Made by a program: the position numbers and the translations under genes. The notes under the pieces are model-generated. The model saw only the letters and a program-made list of their open reading frames with translations, ran no database searches and was not told the origin of the DNA. A stretch of DNA of 64,000 bases from contig JAFVDH010000005.1 of the NCBI GenBank assembly GCA_017478515.1, positions 1 to 64,000 on the forward strand, in the 5' to 3' direction. Origin of the DNA: a bacterium (GTDB lineage: Bacteria > Cyanobacteriota > Vampirovibrionia > Gastranaerophilales > Gastranaerophilaceae). Below are positions 35,045 through 43,206 of the stretch, piece after piece (the stretch's first letter is position 1; each line of letters starts with the position of its first letter).

Positions 35045-35800
35045 TTATTTAGAGTCAGTAAATACAGCCTTAACAAGGCATAGTTCCTCATCTGTTGATT
35101 TATTTTTTACAGAAATTCGTGCAATATTTTCATCAATTTGAACTTCAGAAAGTACAATATTTCCGTATTGAATTTCCTTTTTATAAAGCATATCAAGTGT
35201 TTTAATTTTATATTTATCCTTAAATTCTTTAGGTAAAGCCTCAAAAGCCCAGACAATATAATTCATATTATTAACATGCTGATTAACATCAATATCGTCA
35301 TATCGAACCTTAAATTCTTCTGAGTAATCAACTCTTTCAAGCGGATGAATTTTTTCAAACGACAAATCATCTTCTCTTTTTTCAACCTTGTACATAAACG
35401 GAAAACACTCTGCCGGAGAAGCCATAGATTTGTCACTCATATTAACAAGTGCCCACTGGCTTATAACACGCCCTATCAAAGCCTTTGACTCAGTATTATA
35501 TAACTCAAAATCACGAGAAGCAAAAAGTTTATTATAACCTCTAGCTTCTGTTTTAATCAATAGATTTTCGAGATTTTTAGGATAATCCTCAAATTCCATA
35601 TGATACTTAAGCAAAAACCAGCCCAAATTGTGAACAACGGTTTCATTATAGCCAAACCCGCCCTCATCAGCGGCAAAAGTCGCCAAATCCTGCAAAAAAT
35701 TAAGCATTGCCGAAGGTTTCAAAACCTTATGATAATCCATTTCACTATATCTTATATTAAATTCTCTTTCCTTAAAAAATTTTGATGTCTCGTCTATCAT
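35045..35800 (-). CDS. Acyl-ACP thioesterase
   Basis: A 251-aa double hot-dog thioesterase of the FatA/bacterial acyl-ACP thioesterase type, releasing fatty acids from acyl carrier protein. The first hot dog starts REFNIRYSEMDYHKVLKPSAMLNFLQD. The second starts FKVRYDDIDVNQHVNNMNYIVWAFEALP, containing the conserved Asp, Asn and His of the active site. No signal peptide. AGAGGT precedes the ATG. It is the last gene of the metK operon, 12 bases after the endonuclease IV homologue. Confidence 0.9.
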   Translation of the reverse strand: MIDETSKFFKEREFNIRYSEMDYHKVLKPSAMLNFLQDLATFAADEGGFGYNETVVHNLGWFLLKYHMEFEDYPKNLENLLIKTEARGYNKLFASRDFELYNTESKALIGRVISQWALVNMSDKSMASPAECFPFMYKVEKREDDLSFEKIHPLERVDYSEEFKVRYDDIDVNQHVNNMNYIVWAFEALPKEFKDKYKIKTLDMLYKKEIQYGNIVLSEVQIDENIARISVKNKSTDEELCLVKAVFTDSK

Positions 35801-35812
35801 AAAAACCTCTTT

Positions 35813-36637
35813 CTACAGTGAGTTATAATACTCTTTTAAAATATTTGTGTCAACTTCAATGTTAGGACTTTCGCAAACAACAACGCCTTTAACATCAAAT
35901 GACTTAAATGCCCTTGCCAAATCTTTATAATTCATATCAGCTTCTTCAAAATTCAAGTGATGTTTTTCGCCCTTAGCCCCGTAAGCAATACCCGCAACGT
36001 GAGCATGAAAATTATTCAACGCATACGAACCAATCTCAGTGCCTATACGCTCCAAAATCATGCAAAAATCGTCATAAGCATTAAATTCTCCGTTAGAGCG
36101 TGCATGCAAGTGGGCAAAATCAACACACGGAAGCACCTGAGCAAATTCATTAGAAATCTTTATAATTTCATCCAAATCACCCCATTGAGTTGCTTTACCT
36201 GTTGTTTCAGGTCTTATCCAAATTTTGTTATTTTTTTCTTCCAACTGACTGCAAATAAGTGCCAGCTTTTCTTTAACTGTGTTATAAGTTTTTTCTTTGT
36301 CATCACCTAAATAATACGCCGCATGAAAGACTATGCTGTATCCGCCAAAATCATTAGTAACTTCAGCAGTTTCAAGAATTCTTCTTATACTTGCATCGAC
36401 TTTATCCTGTTCTTTTGCATTTAAATTAATAAAAAACGGAGCATGAGCCGTAAAAACATAATCTTTACTATTTTTGATTAAAACTTCTCTGCTAACATCA
36501 GAAATTCTGACCCCTCTTACAAATTCTACTTCTAAACCATCCAAACCAAGTTCATCAAGTACTTTTAAACCCTCTTCGTAAGATGATTTTTTTGCACTTG
36601 CAGGAATTCCTGCTGTTAAAAAATTTAATTTATCCAT
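35813..36637 (-). CDS. Endonuclease IV-like TIM-barrel protein
   Basis: A 274-aa TIM barrel of the AP endonuclease 2 / endonuclease IV family. Likely metal ligands match those of endonuclease IV in order: His in FTAHAPFFINL, His in VFHAAYYLG, Glu in WIRPETTGK, Asp and His in CVDFAHLHARSNG, His in NFHAHVAG, the HH in EKHHLNF and Glu in VVCESPNIEVD. This supports repair of abasic sites, though related barrels act on sugars. It starts right after the formyltransferase stop. Confidence 0.85.
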   Translation of the reverse strand: MDKLNFLTAGIPASAKKSSYEEGLKVLDELGLDGLEVEFVRGVRISDVSREVLIKNSKDYVFTAHAPFFINLNAKEQDKVDASIRRILETAEVTNDFGGYSIVFHAAYYLGDDKEKTYNTVKEKLALICSQLEEKNNKIWIRPETTGKATQWGDLDEIIKISNEFAQVLPCVDFAHLHARSNGEFNAYDDFCMILERIGTEIGSYALNNFHAHVAGIAYGAKGEKHHLNFEEADMNYKDLARAFKSFDVKGVVVCESPNIEVDTNILKEYYNSL

Positions 36638-36639
36638 AA

Positions 36640-37575
36640 TTATATTTTTCCTATAAATTCTTCTCCGACATTAGGTTTTATAATTTCAATAAATTTCTTT
36701 GAATTACATACGAAGAAACTGCCAAATTGAAGCATTGTCGGAATTATATAACCATTTTTAACAGCGATAAACATTTTGTTATTTTCAATTTTTTCAATAT
36801 GCCCCAACGGAACAGACGCAGGCTTGAAATCATAAGCCGTTTCAACCCAATACACCTTAACATGTATACCCCTAAACATACATGAGGCATTCAAAAAAGG
36901 ATTTAAAGCCCTTACAAAACGCTCAATTTCATCAGGGGTTTTATTAAAATCAATAAACAAATCCTCATCATCAATACCGTTACCGACAGGGAAAACACCT
37001 TCAGGCTGTTTAGTTCTGTTCAAAATTCCAAGTTCATAATTTTGTAATACCTCAATAAGCATTTCCAATCCCATAAAATTGGTCTTATTAAACAAAGTAC
37101 CCATAGTTTCGTTAGTATTAAGAGGGAATTTTTTTTGAAGTAAAATATCGCCTGTATCAAACCCCTCATCCATCAAATGAAGAGTAACACCCGACTCTTT
37201 TTCATTGTTCATAATGACAGCACTGTAAGGATTACCTCCTCTGTATTTCGGAAGCAATGACGGATGTACGTTGACAAACCCATCCTTTGGTATATCAAGC
37301 ATAACTTTCGGAATTTTGTAATTAAACGAACAAACAACTGCAATATCAAGTTCTAAATCTCTTAATGTTTGTAGGAAATTTTCATCTTTTAAAGACTCAT
37401 ACTCAATAAAATTCAATTTTCTTGAAACAACATAATCCTTGAAAGCAAAGTAAGTATTATGACTTTTTTTAGGGCCTAAAACCCCTACTATATTAACACC
37501 CTCTTTTATAAGTCCGTCAAGGCAAACATAAGCCATATCAGGAATTCCGACAAATAAAACTCTTTTTTTATACAT
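36640..37575 (-). CDS. Formyltransferase-family protein (Fmt-like)
   Basis: A 311-aa protein with the folate-dependent formyltransferase fold. The N-terminal domain has the catalytic Asn-His in FVNVHPSLLPKYRGGNPYSAVI and Asp in DEGFDTGDILLQKKF. A C-terminal OB-like domain follows (PVGNGIDDEDLFIDFNKTPDEIERFVRALNP). The layout matches methionyl-tRNA formyltransferase, but RGGNP replaces the usual RGAAP, so a sugar or other amine could be the substrate. It lies in the metK operon, next to a SAM and one-carbon gene. Confidence 0.85.
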   Translation of the reverse strand: MYKKRVLFVGIPDMAYVCLDGLIKEGVNIVGVLGPKKSHNTYFAFKDYVVSRKLNFIEYESLKDENFLQTLRDLELDIAVVCSFNYKIPKVMLDIPKDGFVNVHPSLLPKYRGGNPYSAVIMNNEKESGVTLHLMDEGFDTGDILLQKKFPLNTNETMGTLFNKTNFMGLEMLIEVLQNYELGILNRTKQPEGVFPVGNGIDDEDLFIDFNKTPDEIERFVRALNPFLNASCMFRGIHVKVYWVETAYDFKPASVPLGHIEKIENNKMFIAVKNGYIIPTMLQFGSFFVCNSKKFIEIIKPNVGEEFIGKI

Positions 37576-37589
37576 AATATATCACCACA

Positions 37590-37982
37590 TTAAGATTGAA
37601 CATAAATTTTATTTTTAATCATATCTTCCAATATTTCAGCACAATTTGCAACATAATTTTTGCAAAGTTCACGTCTTTCAGCAGAGCCTCGGTCAAGACC
37701 ATGAGAAAGAACCCTGCAGCAAGTAACTTTGTTATTAGCCGTAAAACGTTTAATAAAATCTTTTGCCATAAGTCTTGCATCTTCTCTATCGAAAACAGCC
37801 CCGATAACAATTTGAGCACCTGCAACAGCACCGCATAAACATCCTGATGACATTCCGCCTGAAAACGGTGTTGCGACTTTAACCAAATCTTCGCTGCAAT
37901 AACCCTTATCAACTGCGGCTTTTACTATACTTTCAGAACAAGAATACCAATTTTTAAAATATTCTAATGCAGAATCTTTCAT
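37590..37982 (-). CDS. C_GCAxxG_C_C family protein
   Basis: A 130-aa small protein of the C_GCAxxG_C_C family, thought to be redox- or metal-linked. The cysteine pattern is visible: Cys in NWYSCSESIV, GYCSEDL, the core SSGCLCGAVAG, then CCRVL, ELCKNY and VANCAEIL. There is no signal peptide. GAGGT precedes the ATG. It lies 57 bases after metK and 14 before the formyltransferase gene. Confidence 0.88.
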   Translation of the reverse strand: MKDSALEYFKNWYSCSESIVKAAVDKGYCSEDLVKVATPFSGGMSSGCLCGAVAGAQIVIGAVFDREDARLMAKDFIKRFTANNKVTCCRVLSHGLDRGSAERRELCKNYVANCAEILEDMIKNKIYVQS

Positions 37983-38039
37983 ACTAATTTTACCTCACAA
38001 AATGAGGGCGGTATAAAAACCACCCCCATCAAAATCATA

Positions 38040-39314
38040 TTATATACATACAGTATCATACTTTTCAGATTGCAATCTGATATCTTCGGCCATATCTGTT
38101 TCTTCCCAAGGAACAGCAATATCTGTTCTGCCCATATGTCCGTAAGCAGCAAGTTTTTGATAAAATTTACCGCCATTTTTAGCAGGTAAACCTCTTAAAT
38201 CAAACTTGTTAATAATTGCAACAGGTCTTAAATCAAACAAATTTTTAACTATTTCAGATATATTATCATCAGAAATTTTACCTGTCGAGAAAGTATCAAC
38301 AAAAATTGAAACAGGTTCAGCCACACCAATAGCATAAGCAAGTTCAACTTCGCACTTATCAGCAATCCCTGAAGATACGATATTTTTAGCAACATATCTG
38401 GCCGCATAAGCTGCAGAACGGTCAACTTTAGTAGGGTCTTTGCCCGAAAAAGCTCCGCCGCCATGTCTTGAATAACCGCCGTAAGTATCTACAATAATTT
38501 TTCTTCCTGTTAATCCGGCATCACCTTGAGGCCCGCCAATTACAAATCTTCCTGACGGATTTATCAAAATAATTGTATTTTCATCAGGTTTTACGGATTC
38601 TTTTTTAAATACGTAATCAATAACGTGTTCTTTAATATCTTTTTCAATAATGGCCTGAACTTTAGCATTATCACTAACCGTTCCGATAACGGGGTCGTGC
38701 TGTGTAGAAATTAAAACCGTATGAATTCTTGACGGCTTACCATCAACGTATTCAACAGTAACTTGAGATTTGCCATCCGGTCTTAGATAATCAACAATAC
38801 CTTTTTTTCTTACTCTTGATAATCTGTAAGACAATTTGTGAGCCAAACTAATAGGCAACGGCATCAATTCAGGTGTCTCGTTACAAGCATAACCAAACAT
38901 TATGCCCTGGTCGCCCGCACCAATTGCATCAGTTTCATTCGAAGATGTTACAGAGTGACTATCTCTTGCTTCAAGAGCTTTATTAACACCACCCGCAATA
39001 TCAGAAGACTGCTCATCAATACTTGTTAAAACAGCACATGTCTTATAATCAAATCCACCACCGTTTTCACCCTCATAACCAATATTTTTAATAGTGTTTC
39101 TGACTATTTGAGGAATATCGACATAACAGTCAGAAGTAATTTCACCGCAAACTAAAGCCATTCCTGTTGTAACCGTTGTTTCGGCAGCTACACGGGACGA
39201 CGGGCTTTTTGTTAAAAATTCATCTAAAATAGCGTCCGAAATTTGGTCGCATACTTTGTCTGGGTGTCCTTCAGTTACTGATTCTGACGTAAATAAAAAA
39301 TTCTTTGATACCAT
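38040..39314 (-). CDS. metK: S-adenosylmethionine synthetase
   Basis: MetK (424 aa) makes SAM from methionine and ATP. It begins [23 protein letters not shown]. It has the family hexapeptide-like motif [12 protein letters not shown], then [25 protein letters not shown] and [33 protein letters not shown] precedes the ATG. It leads an operon with four more genes down to 35045. A leader of about 100 bases precedes it. Confidence 0.97.
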   Translation of the reverse strand: MVSKNFLFTSESVTEGHPDKVCDQISDAILDEFLTKSPSSRVAAETTVTTGMALVCGEITSDCYVDIPQIVRNTIKNIGYEGENGGGFDYKTCAVLTSIDEQSSDIAGGVNKALEARDSHSVTSSNETDAIGAGDQGIMFGYACNETPELMPLPISLAHKLSYRLSRVRKKGIVDYLRPDGKSQVTVEYVDGKPSRIHTVLISTQHDPVIGTVSDNAKVQAIIEKDIKEHVIDYVFKKESVKPDENTIILINPSGRFVIGGPQGDAGLTGRKIIVDTYGGYSRHGGGAFSGKDPTKVDRSAAYAARYVAKNIVSSGIADKCEVELAYAIGVAEPVSIFVDTFSTGKISDDNISEIVKNLFDLRPVAIINKFDLRGLPAKNGGKFYQKLAAYGHMGRTDIAVPWEETDMAEDIRLQSEKYDTVCI

Positions 39315-39427
39315 TTCTTTTCTCCTTAATTTATTGTACCGCCGGTAAGTTTTTTATTTCCAACCCGGCATTATTCTCTATCAATAAAAGGATAAATCAA
39401 ATTTATTCAAATTGCAAATATATTATA
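39315..39427 (-). promoter_or_regulatory. metK promoter and structured leader
   Basis: On the minus strand a TATAAT (39427-39422) would start RNA near 39415, giving a leader of about 100 bases. Near its 3' end lies GCCGG...CCGGC followed by the AAGGAG. The stem stands just before the ribosome site, so control of translation is plausible. It does not match the SAM-I core on the transcribed strand and I cannot assign it to a known riboswitch. Confidence 0.4.
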
Positions 39428-39551
39428 GCCGTTTAGAGAAAAAATAAGCTGCATAGATAGTACAGAAATAAATAATTAAATATGGCAAGTTTTCTAAACA
39501 AAAAAGTACTACTAAAACTTGAAAAACAGAAACAATCAAAGTAAAAATAAA

Positions 39552-39571
39552 GGGGCACTAAAAAGCACCCC
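39552..39571 (-). terminator. Terminator of sepF
   Basis: An 8-bp stem (39552-39559 with 39564-39571) that pairs fully only in the minus-strand RNA, using two G-U pairs, followed by TTTATTTTTA. Confidence 0.75.
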
Positions 39572-39609
39572 GGAAATCCAACTATCACAAATCATAATAT
39601 ATATGAAAC

Positions 39610-40107
39610 TTATAGAGATTTACCCCAAATGTCAGCGAATTTAGAACCTGAGCTTTGAGTATCAACTGACATAGTAACGTTGCTAGGAGTAAATACAAAA
39701 ACCATATCACCAACTTTTTGAGGTTTACCGCTCAACGCATGAGCCGCACCGCAAACAAAGTCAATAGTTCTTTGTGATTGGTCTTTATCCAACAGGTGTA
39801 AGTTTAGAACAACTGTTTTTCTGTCGATTAAATTTTGAACTATAGAACCTGCTTCGCTGAAAGAATGAGGTTCAACAATAACTACTTCATAAGCACTTCT
39901 GCTAAAATTAGGATGAGAAATAACGTTTGAATCGTTTTTTCTGTTATTTTTATTATTAACAGGCATAGGTGCTAATGCCAAATTATCTTCTGTCATATAT
40001 TCTTCACCGTCTTCAACCATATCTGTAAAGATATCGTCTCCGTCACGAGATTCAATTCCTTGTGTTAAAAAGTCTACAATGCCTCTAATACCATCTGTAA
40101 TTGCCAC
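39610..40107 (-). CDS. sepF: Cell division protein SepF
   Basis: SepF (165 aa) anchors FtsZ to the membrane during division in Gram-positives and cyanobacteria. An amphipathic N-terminal helix (AITDGIRGIVDFLTQG) is the expected membrane anchor. An acidic, Asn-rich linker follows, and the C-terminal SepF domain (VVIVEPHSFSEAGSIVQNLI, VVLNLHLLDKDQSQRTIDFV, GAAHALSG, FVFTPSNV) dimerises and binds FtsZ. The correct start is the GTG at 40107, 8 bases after GGAGG. The frame's first codon, a TTG at 40122, overlaps that Shine-Dalgarno. It follows yggS, as in many cyanobacteria and Gram-positives. Confidence 0.93.
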   Translation of the reverse strand: MAITDGIRGIVDFLTQGIESRDGDDIFTDMVEDGEEYMTEDNLALAPMPVNNKNNRKNDSNVISHPNFSRSAYEVVIVEPHSFSEAGSIVQNLIDRKTVVLNLHLLDKDQSQRTIDFVCGAAHALSGKPQKVGDMVFVFTPSNVTMSVDTQSSGSKFADIWGKSL

Positions 40108-40128
40108 TAATCTGTCCTCCAATATGAT

Positions 40129-40791
40129 TTAACTAAATAATTTTCTACCTATACGTACCCATGTAGCTCCGTTTGCAACAGCAATATCGTAGTCATTACT
40201 CATACCCATTGAAATATCATTTAGCTTAAAATCAAATTTTGTTTCTAATTCCTTCTGAAAATCTTTCACATCTTTAAATAATTTTGCAAGTTCTTCTTTA
40301 GATTCCGTAAGCGGAGCTATATTCATAAGACCTAAAACTTCTAACCCCTCCAAATCGGTTATAGACTTAAACTCGTTTAAAAGTTCTTGCTTGTTAAAAC
40401 CAAATTTTTGTTCTTCCTCAGCATTGTTTAATTGTAAAAACACTTTCTGTTTCTTACCTAATTTCAATGCCTCATCAGAAATAAGGTTCGCAATTTTTGA
40501 AGAATCAACAGAGTGGATATAGTCAAAATTATTAACGACTAATTTTACCTTGTTGGATTGAAGGTGCCCGATAAAATGGAAAGTTGAATTTTCCTTAACA
40601 TCATTAGGAAGTTCGCCAATCTTTTTAACTGCTTCAACCGCTCTTGACTCGCCAAAATGTCTTAAGCCTGCTTTATATGCATTCAGCATTACGTCTTTGT
40701 CATAATACTTAGTAACTGCAATGATATTCACGGTATAAGGTACGATTTCTTCTTGTATTCGTAACAGATTGTTTTTTATTTTTTCAATCAT
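40129..40791 (-). CDS. yggS: YggS/PipY-family pyridoxal phosphate homeostasis protein
   Basis: A 220-aa PLP-binding, non-enzymatic TIM-barrel protein controlling B6 and amino acid pools. Motifs are IIAVTKYYDKD with the PLP lysine, AGLRHFGESRAVEA, FHFIGHLQSNKVK, GLMNIAP and SMGMSNDYDIAVANGATWVRIGR. AGGAG lies 12 bases before the ATG. It is 21 bases upstream of sepF in the same operon. Confidence 0.94.
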   Translation of the reverse strand: MIEKIKNNLLRIQEEIVPYTVNIIAVTKYYDKDVMLNAYKAGLRHFGESRAVEAVKKIGELPNDVKENSTFHFIGHLQSNKVKLVVNNFDYIHSVDSSKIANLISDEALKLGKKQKVFLQLNNAEEEQKFGFNKQELLNEFKSITDLEGLEVLGLMNIAPLTESKEELAKLFKDVKDFQKELETKFDFKLNDISMGMSNDYDIAVANGATWVRIGRKLFS

Positions 40792-40907
40792 AAGGGATAC
40801 TTACTCCTACAAGAAATGTCCTGAATGAACATATGTTAATTATATGATATGTTTCATGTTAGGACAAGAATAAATTTTCTTACGCTTTTTACCTCCCTTT
40901 TTTATTT

Positions 40908-40939
40908 CCCGAAAACCATGTCGCAACATGGTTTTCGGG
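40908..40939. repeat. Perfect CATGTC-core hairpin element
   Basis: A perfect 14-bp inverted repeat (40908-40921 with 40926-40939) with a CGCA loop. It lies after flgE on the minus strand, but no T-tract follows on either side. Its arms match the palindrome at 6123-6149, so it looks like a dispersed repeat that may cap the 3' end of flagellar mRNA. Confidence 0.65.
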
Positions 40940-40984
40940 ATAATCTATTCTACTTGTTCTCAACTTAATATTTCTTAATATTTA

Positions 40985-42637
40985 TTAGCTGCCTAAGTAC
41001 GTTAGGGTTTCCAAGATATCAGCAGAAGTACCGAATACTCTGGAATTTGCCTGGATAGCACGTTGAGCCATAATCATATTTGAAAGTTCACGTGCGAGGT
41101 CAACGTTAGAGCCCTCTAAACCGCCTGTTTGAATTTGTCCCATACCCATAGCACCACCAACAGCATAAACTGTTTCACCGGTATTAGGGCCGATTGTCCA
41201 TAAGTTATGGTTTCTTGAAACTAAACCAGCTTCATTTGTTACGGTTGCTAATTGAAGAACAAAACCTGAAGTTTCTGCAATATTAGGGTTCATATCAATT
41301 TTATCCGCACCACGAATTACAACACCTGTTGCTGTTGTATATTTCCATTCAAATGTATTATCGTTTTCATTTGCTTCAACAGTTAATTTATCACCGTTTG
41401 AATATGTTGCCTCAATTGTACCGTCATTTGCAACGGAATAGCTTTCTAAGTTAACAGCTTCGCTCAATGCCGCAACAGGTTCTATCTTAACTGTATAATC
41501 TAAAACTTTTGAATAATAATACCCATCACTTGTTTGTTCAGCAGAAGCCATTCTTGTCGCTTCCAAGAAATTTGATGTACCTGCAGTAAATGTTAACGCA
41601 GGATTTACATTTTGAGTATCTGTTTCGTTATTATAAGTAGCTCCGCCATATGTAATCGCATAATCAACCCCCGGAGTTCCTGAAACACTTGCAACAGAAT
41701 ATTGTCCTGAAGTAGCAACAACTTCACCATCTGCATTATATAACGGACTACCACTTACTCCTGACCAGTAAAAGGCCCCTCCGTTAAATTCGTAGCAATC
41801 TACAGATTTTCCTGTATCTTGAGCAACAATTTCTACAGATTTAGCAATAGTTTGAGTATATTGAGGCTGAGCTTTAAAAGATATTGTACCATCACTATTT
41901 GCGGCAGCAACAATGTGCTCACTCATATAGTGGGTAGTACCTGAAGAATCGGTATTATATACCTCTCTTGCAAGAGCTTCATTAAATTTTGTTATAAGTT
42001 TATCAACACTACCTTCTAAATCTTCATCATCTATTTCAAGTTTTACTGTTTTTGTAACGGTATCATCTGTATATTTAATAAAGAAAGTTCCTGCCGTAAT
42101 ATCCGAATCATTCAAATTATTTACAGAAGTTGCACCAAGTTTTTCATTACCAGGAGTTGTTACCTTTATTGTTTGAGGCACATTAATAATTGACTGAGAA
42201 GCAGATGTATTATAAATCTGTGCAGCACCTAAAACATACATACCTGTTTGAGTAACCATATTTCCATCAGCATCAAGTGTAAATGCACCATCTCTTGTAT
42301 AGTATATTTGTCCGTATGAATCCATTACAGTAAAGTAACCATTCCCAGAAATCATCAAATCTTCTGTTCTGCCGGTTGAAAGATATGTGCCTTCAGTAAA
42401 GTTTCTTACAATACTTCCCACTTGAACACCAAGACCAACTTGCTTAGGGTTTATACCACCTGTTGTTTTAGTAGGAGAGTTACCTGTTGTATAAGTTTTT
42501 GAAAACAGATTTTCAAACCTTGTATCAGCAGCTTTAAATGCAGTAGTATTAATGTTTGCTACGTTATTTGAAACAACGCTTATTGCTGTTGTTGCGGCAT
42601 TAATACCACTCATTGATGTATATAGTGCTTGCGACAT
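40985..42637 (-). CDS. flgE: Flagellar hook protein FlgE
   Basis: FlgE (550 aa) forms the hook joining flagellar basal body and filament. The N-terminal rod-type motif is SQALYTSMSGINAATTAISVVSNNVANINTTAFKA. The central part carries FLISGNGYF-like LMISGNGYFTVMD and YTRDGAFTLDADGNMVTQTG. The C-terminus has LEGSNVDLARELSNMIMAQRAIQANSRVF, for export and coiled-coil assembly. The Thr/Ser-rich middle (about 190-440) is the variable surface domain. AGGAGG precedes the ATG. Last gene of fliJ-fliK-flgD-flgE. Confidence 0.95.
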   Translation of the reverse strand: MSQALYTSMSGINAATTAISVVSNNVANINTTAFKAADTRFENLFSKTYTTGNSPTKTTGGINPKQVGLGVQVGSIVRNFTEGTYLSTGRTEDLMISGNGYFTVMDSYGQIYYTRDGAFTLDADGNMVTQTGMYVLGAAQIYNTSASQSIINVPQTIKVTTPGNEKLGATSVNNLNDSDITAGTFFIKYTDDTVTKTVKLEIDDEDLEGSVDKLITKFNEALAREVYNTDSSGTTHYMSEHIVAAANSDGTISFKAQPQYTQTIAKSVEIVAQDTGKSVDCYEFNGGAFYWSGVSGSPLYNADGEVVATSGQYSVASVSGTPGVDYAITYGGATYNNETDTQNVNPALTFTAGTSNFLEATRMASAEQTSDGYYYSKVLDYTVKIEPVAALSEAVNLESYSVANDGTIEATYSNGDKLTVEANENDNTFEWKYTTATGVVIRGADKIDMNPNIAETSGFVLQLATVTNEAGLVSRNHNLWTIGPNTGETVYAVGGAMGMGQIQTGGLEGSNVDLARELSNMIMAQRAIQANSRVFGTSADILETLTYLGS

Positions 42638-42713
42638 TTTTCCTCCTCTATGTCTGTTTGCTTGTTTTTATATTTTTATATTTATTCGATAGCTTTATTT
42701 TTTAATTCTTATT

Positions 42714-43187
42714 TTAATTTTTAACCGATTTAATGTACGCTATCGGATAGCTTTTACCGTTCACTTTTATCGTTCCCGAACCTGACTCAAACGAAGCTTC
42801 ATCTACAGTTCCTGTTATTGTTGTTTCTCCTGTGCTGTCAGACGGATCCATTACTGTTACCTCTTTACCAAGAAGGCTTAGAGTTTGAGATATATTTGCA
42901 GAAGATGCGTATGCATCTGATAATGATTCTACAAGCCCTGATAAAGTTTCAATTGCACTTGTTGTATTTTGTGCAGCTTCCAATGACGAATATTGTGCCA
43001 TTTGTGCAAGCCATTCCTGATTGGATACAGGTTCTGTAGGGTCTTGGTATTCCATTTCTTTTAACATTAGTTGTAAGAACATATTCTTATCTGTTATATC
43101 TGTTGAACCTGTTTTTGAATTTGCTGCCTGCTGCATTGCTGTTTGGTTTTTTAGCATTGCCACTTGACTTTGTACTGCTGTTGCCAT
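42714..43187 (-). CDS. flgD: Flagellar hook capping protein FlgD
   Basis: FlgD (157 aa) caps the growing hook so that FlgE subunits assemble. The conserved N-terminal region has DKNMFLQLMLKEMEYQDPTEPVSNQEWLAQMAQYSSLEA. The C-terminal part is a short beta domain (GKEVTVMDPSDSTGETTITGTVDEASF). It is shorter than the enterobacterial protein, lacking the second Fn3/tudor-like insert. AGGAG precedes the ATG. It lies between fliK and flgE. Confidence 0.94.
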   Translation of the reverse strand: MATAVQSQVAMLKNQTAMQQAANSKTGSTDITDKNMFLQLMLKEMEYQDPTEPVSNQEWLAQMAQYSSLEAAQNTTSAIETLSGLVESLSDAYASSANISQTLSLLGKEVTVMDPSDSTGETTITGTVDEASFESGSGTIKVNGKSYPIAYIKSVKN

Positions 43188-43206
43188 TTTCTCCTCCGTA
43201 TATATT

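Noticed and set aside
39345-39385. CCCGGC motif resembling a SAM-I riboswitch core upstream of metK
   Set aside because: AACCCGGCA is on the plus strand, while metK is transcribed from the minus strand; the rest of the SAM-I consensus is absent.
40108-40122. TTG start extending sepF by five codons
   Set aside because: The TTGGAGG is the ribosome site of the real GTG start at 40107. The same artefact explains the TTG at 48292 before the first DHH gene.
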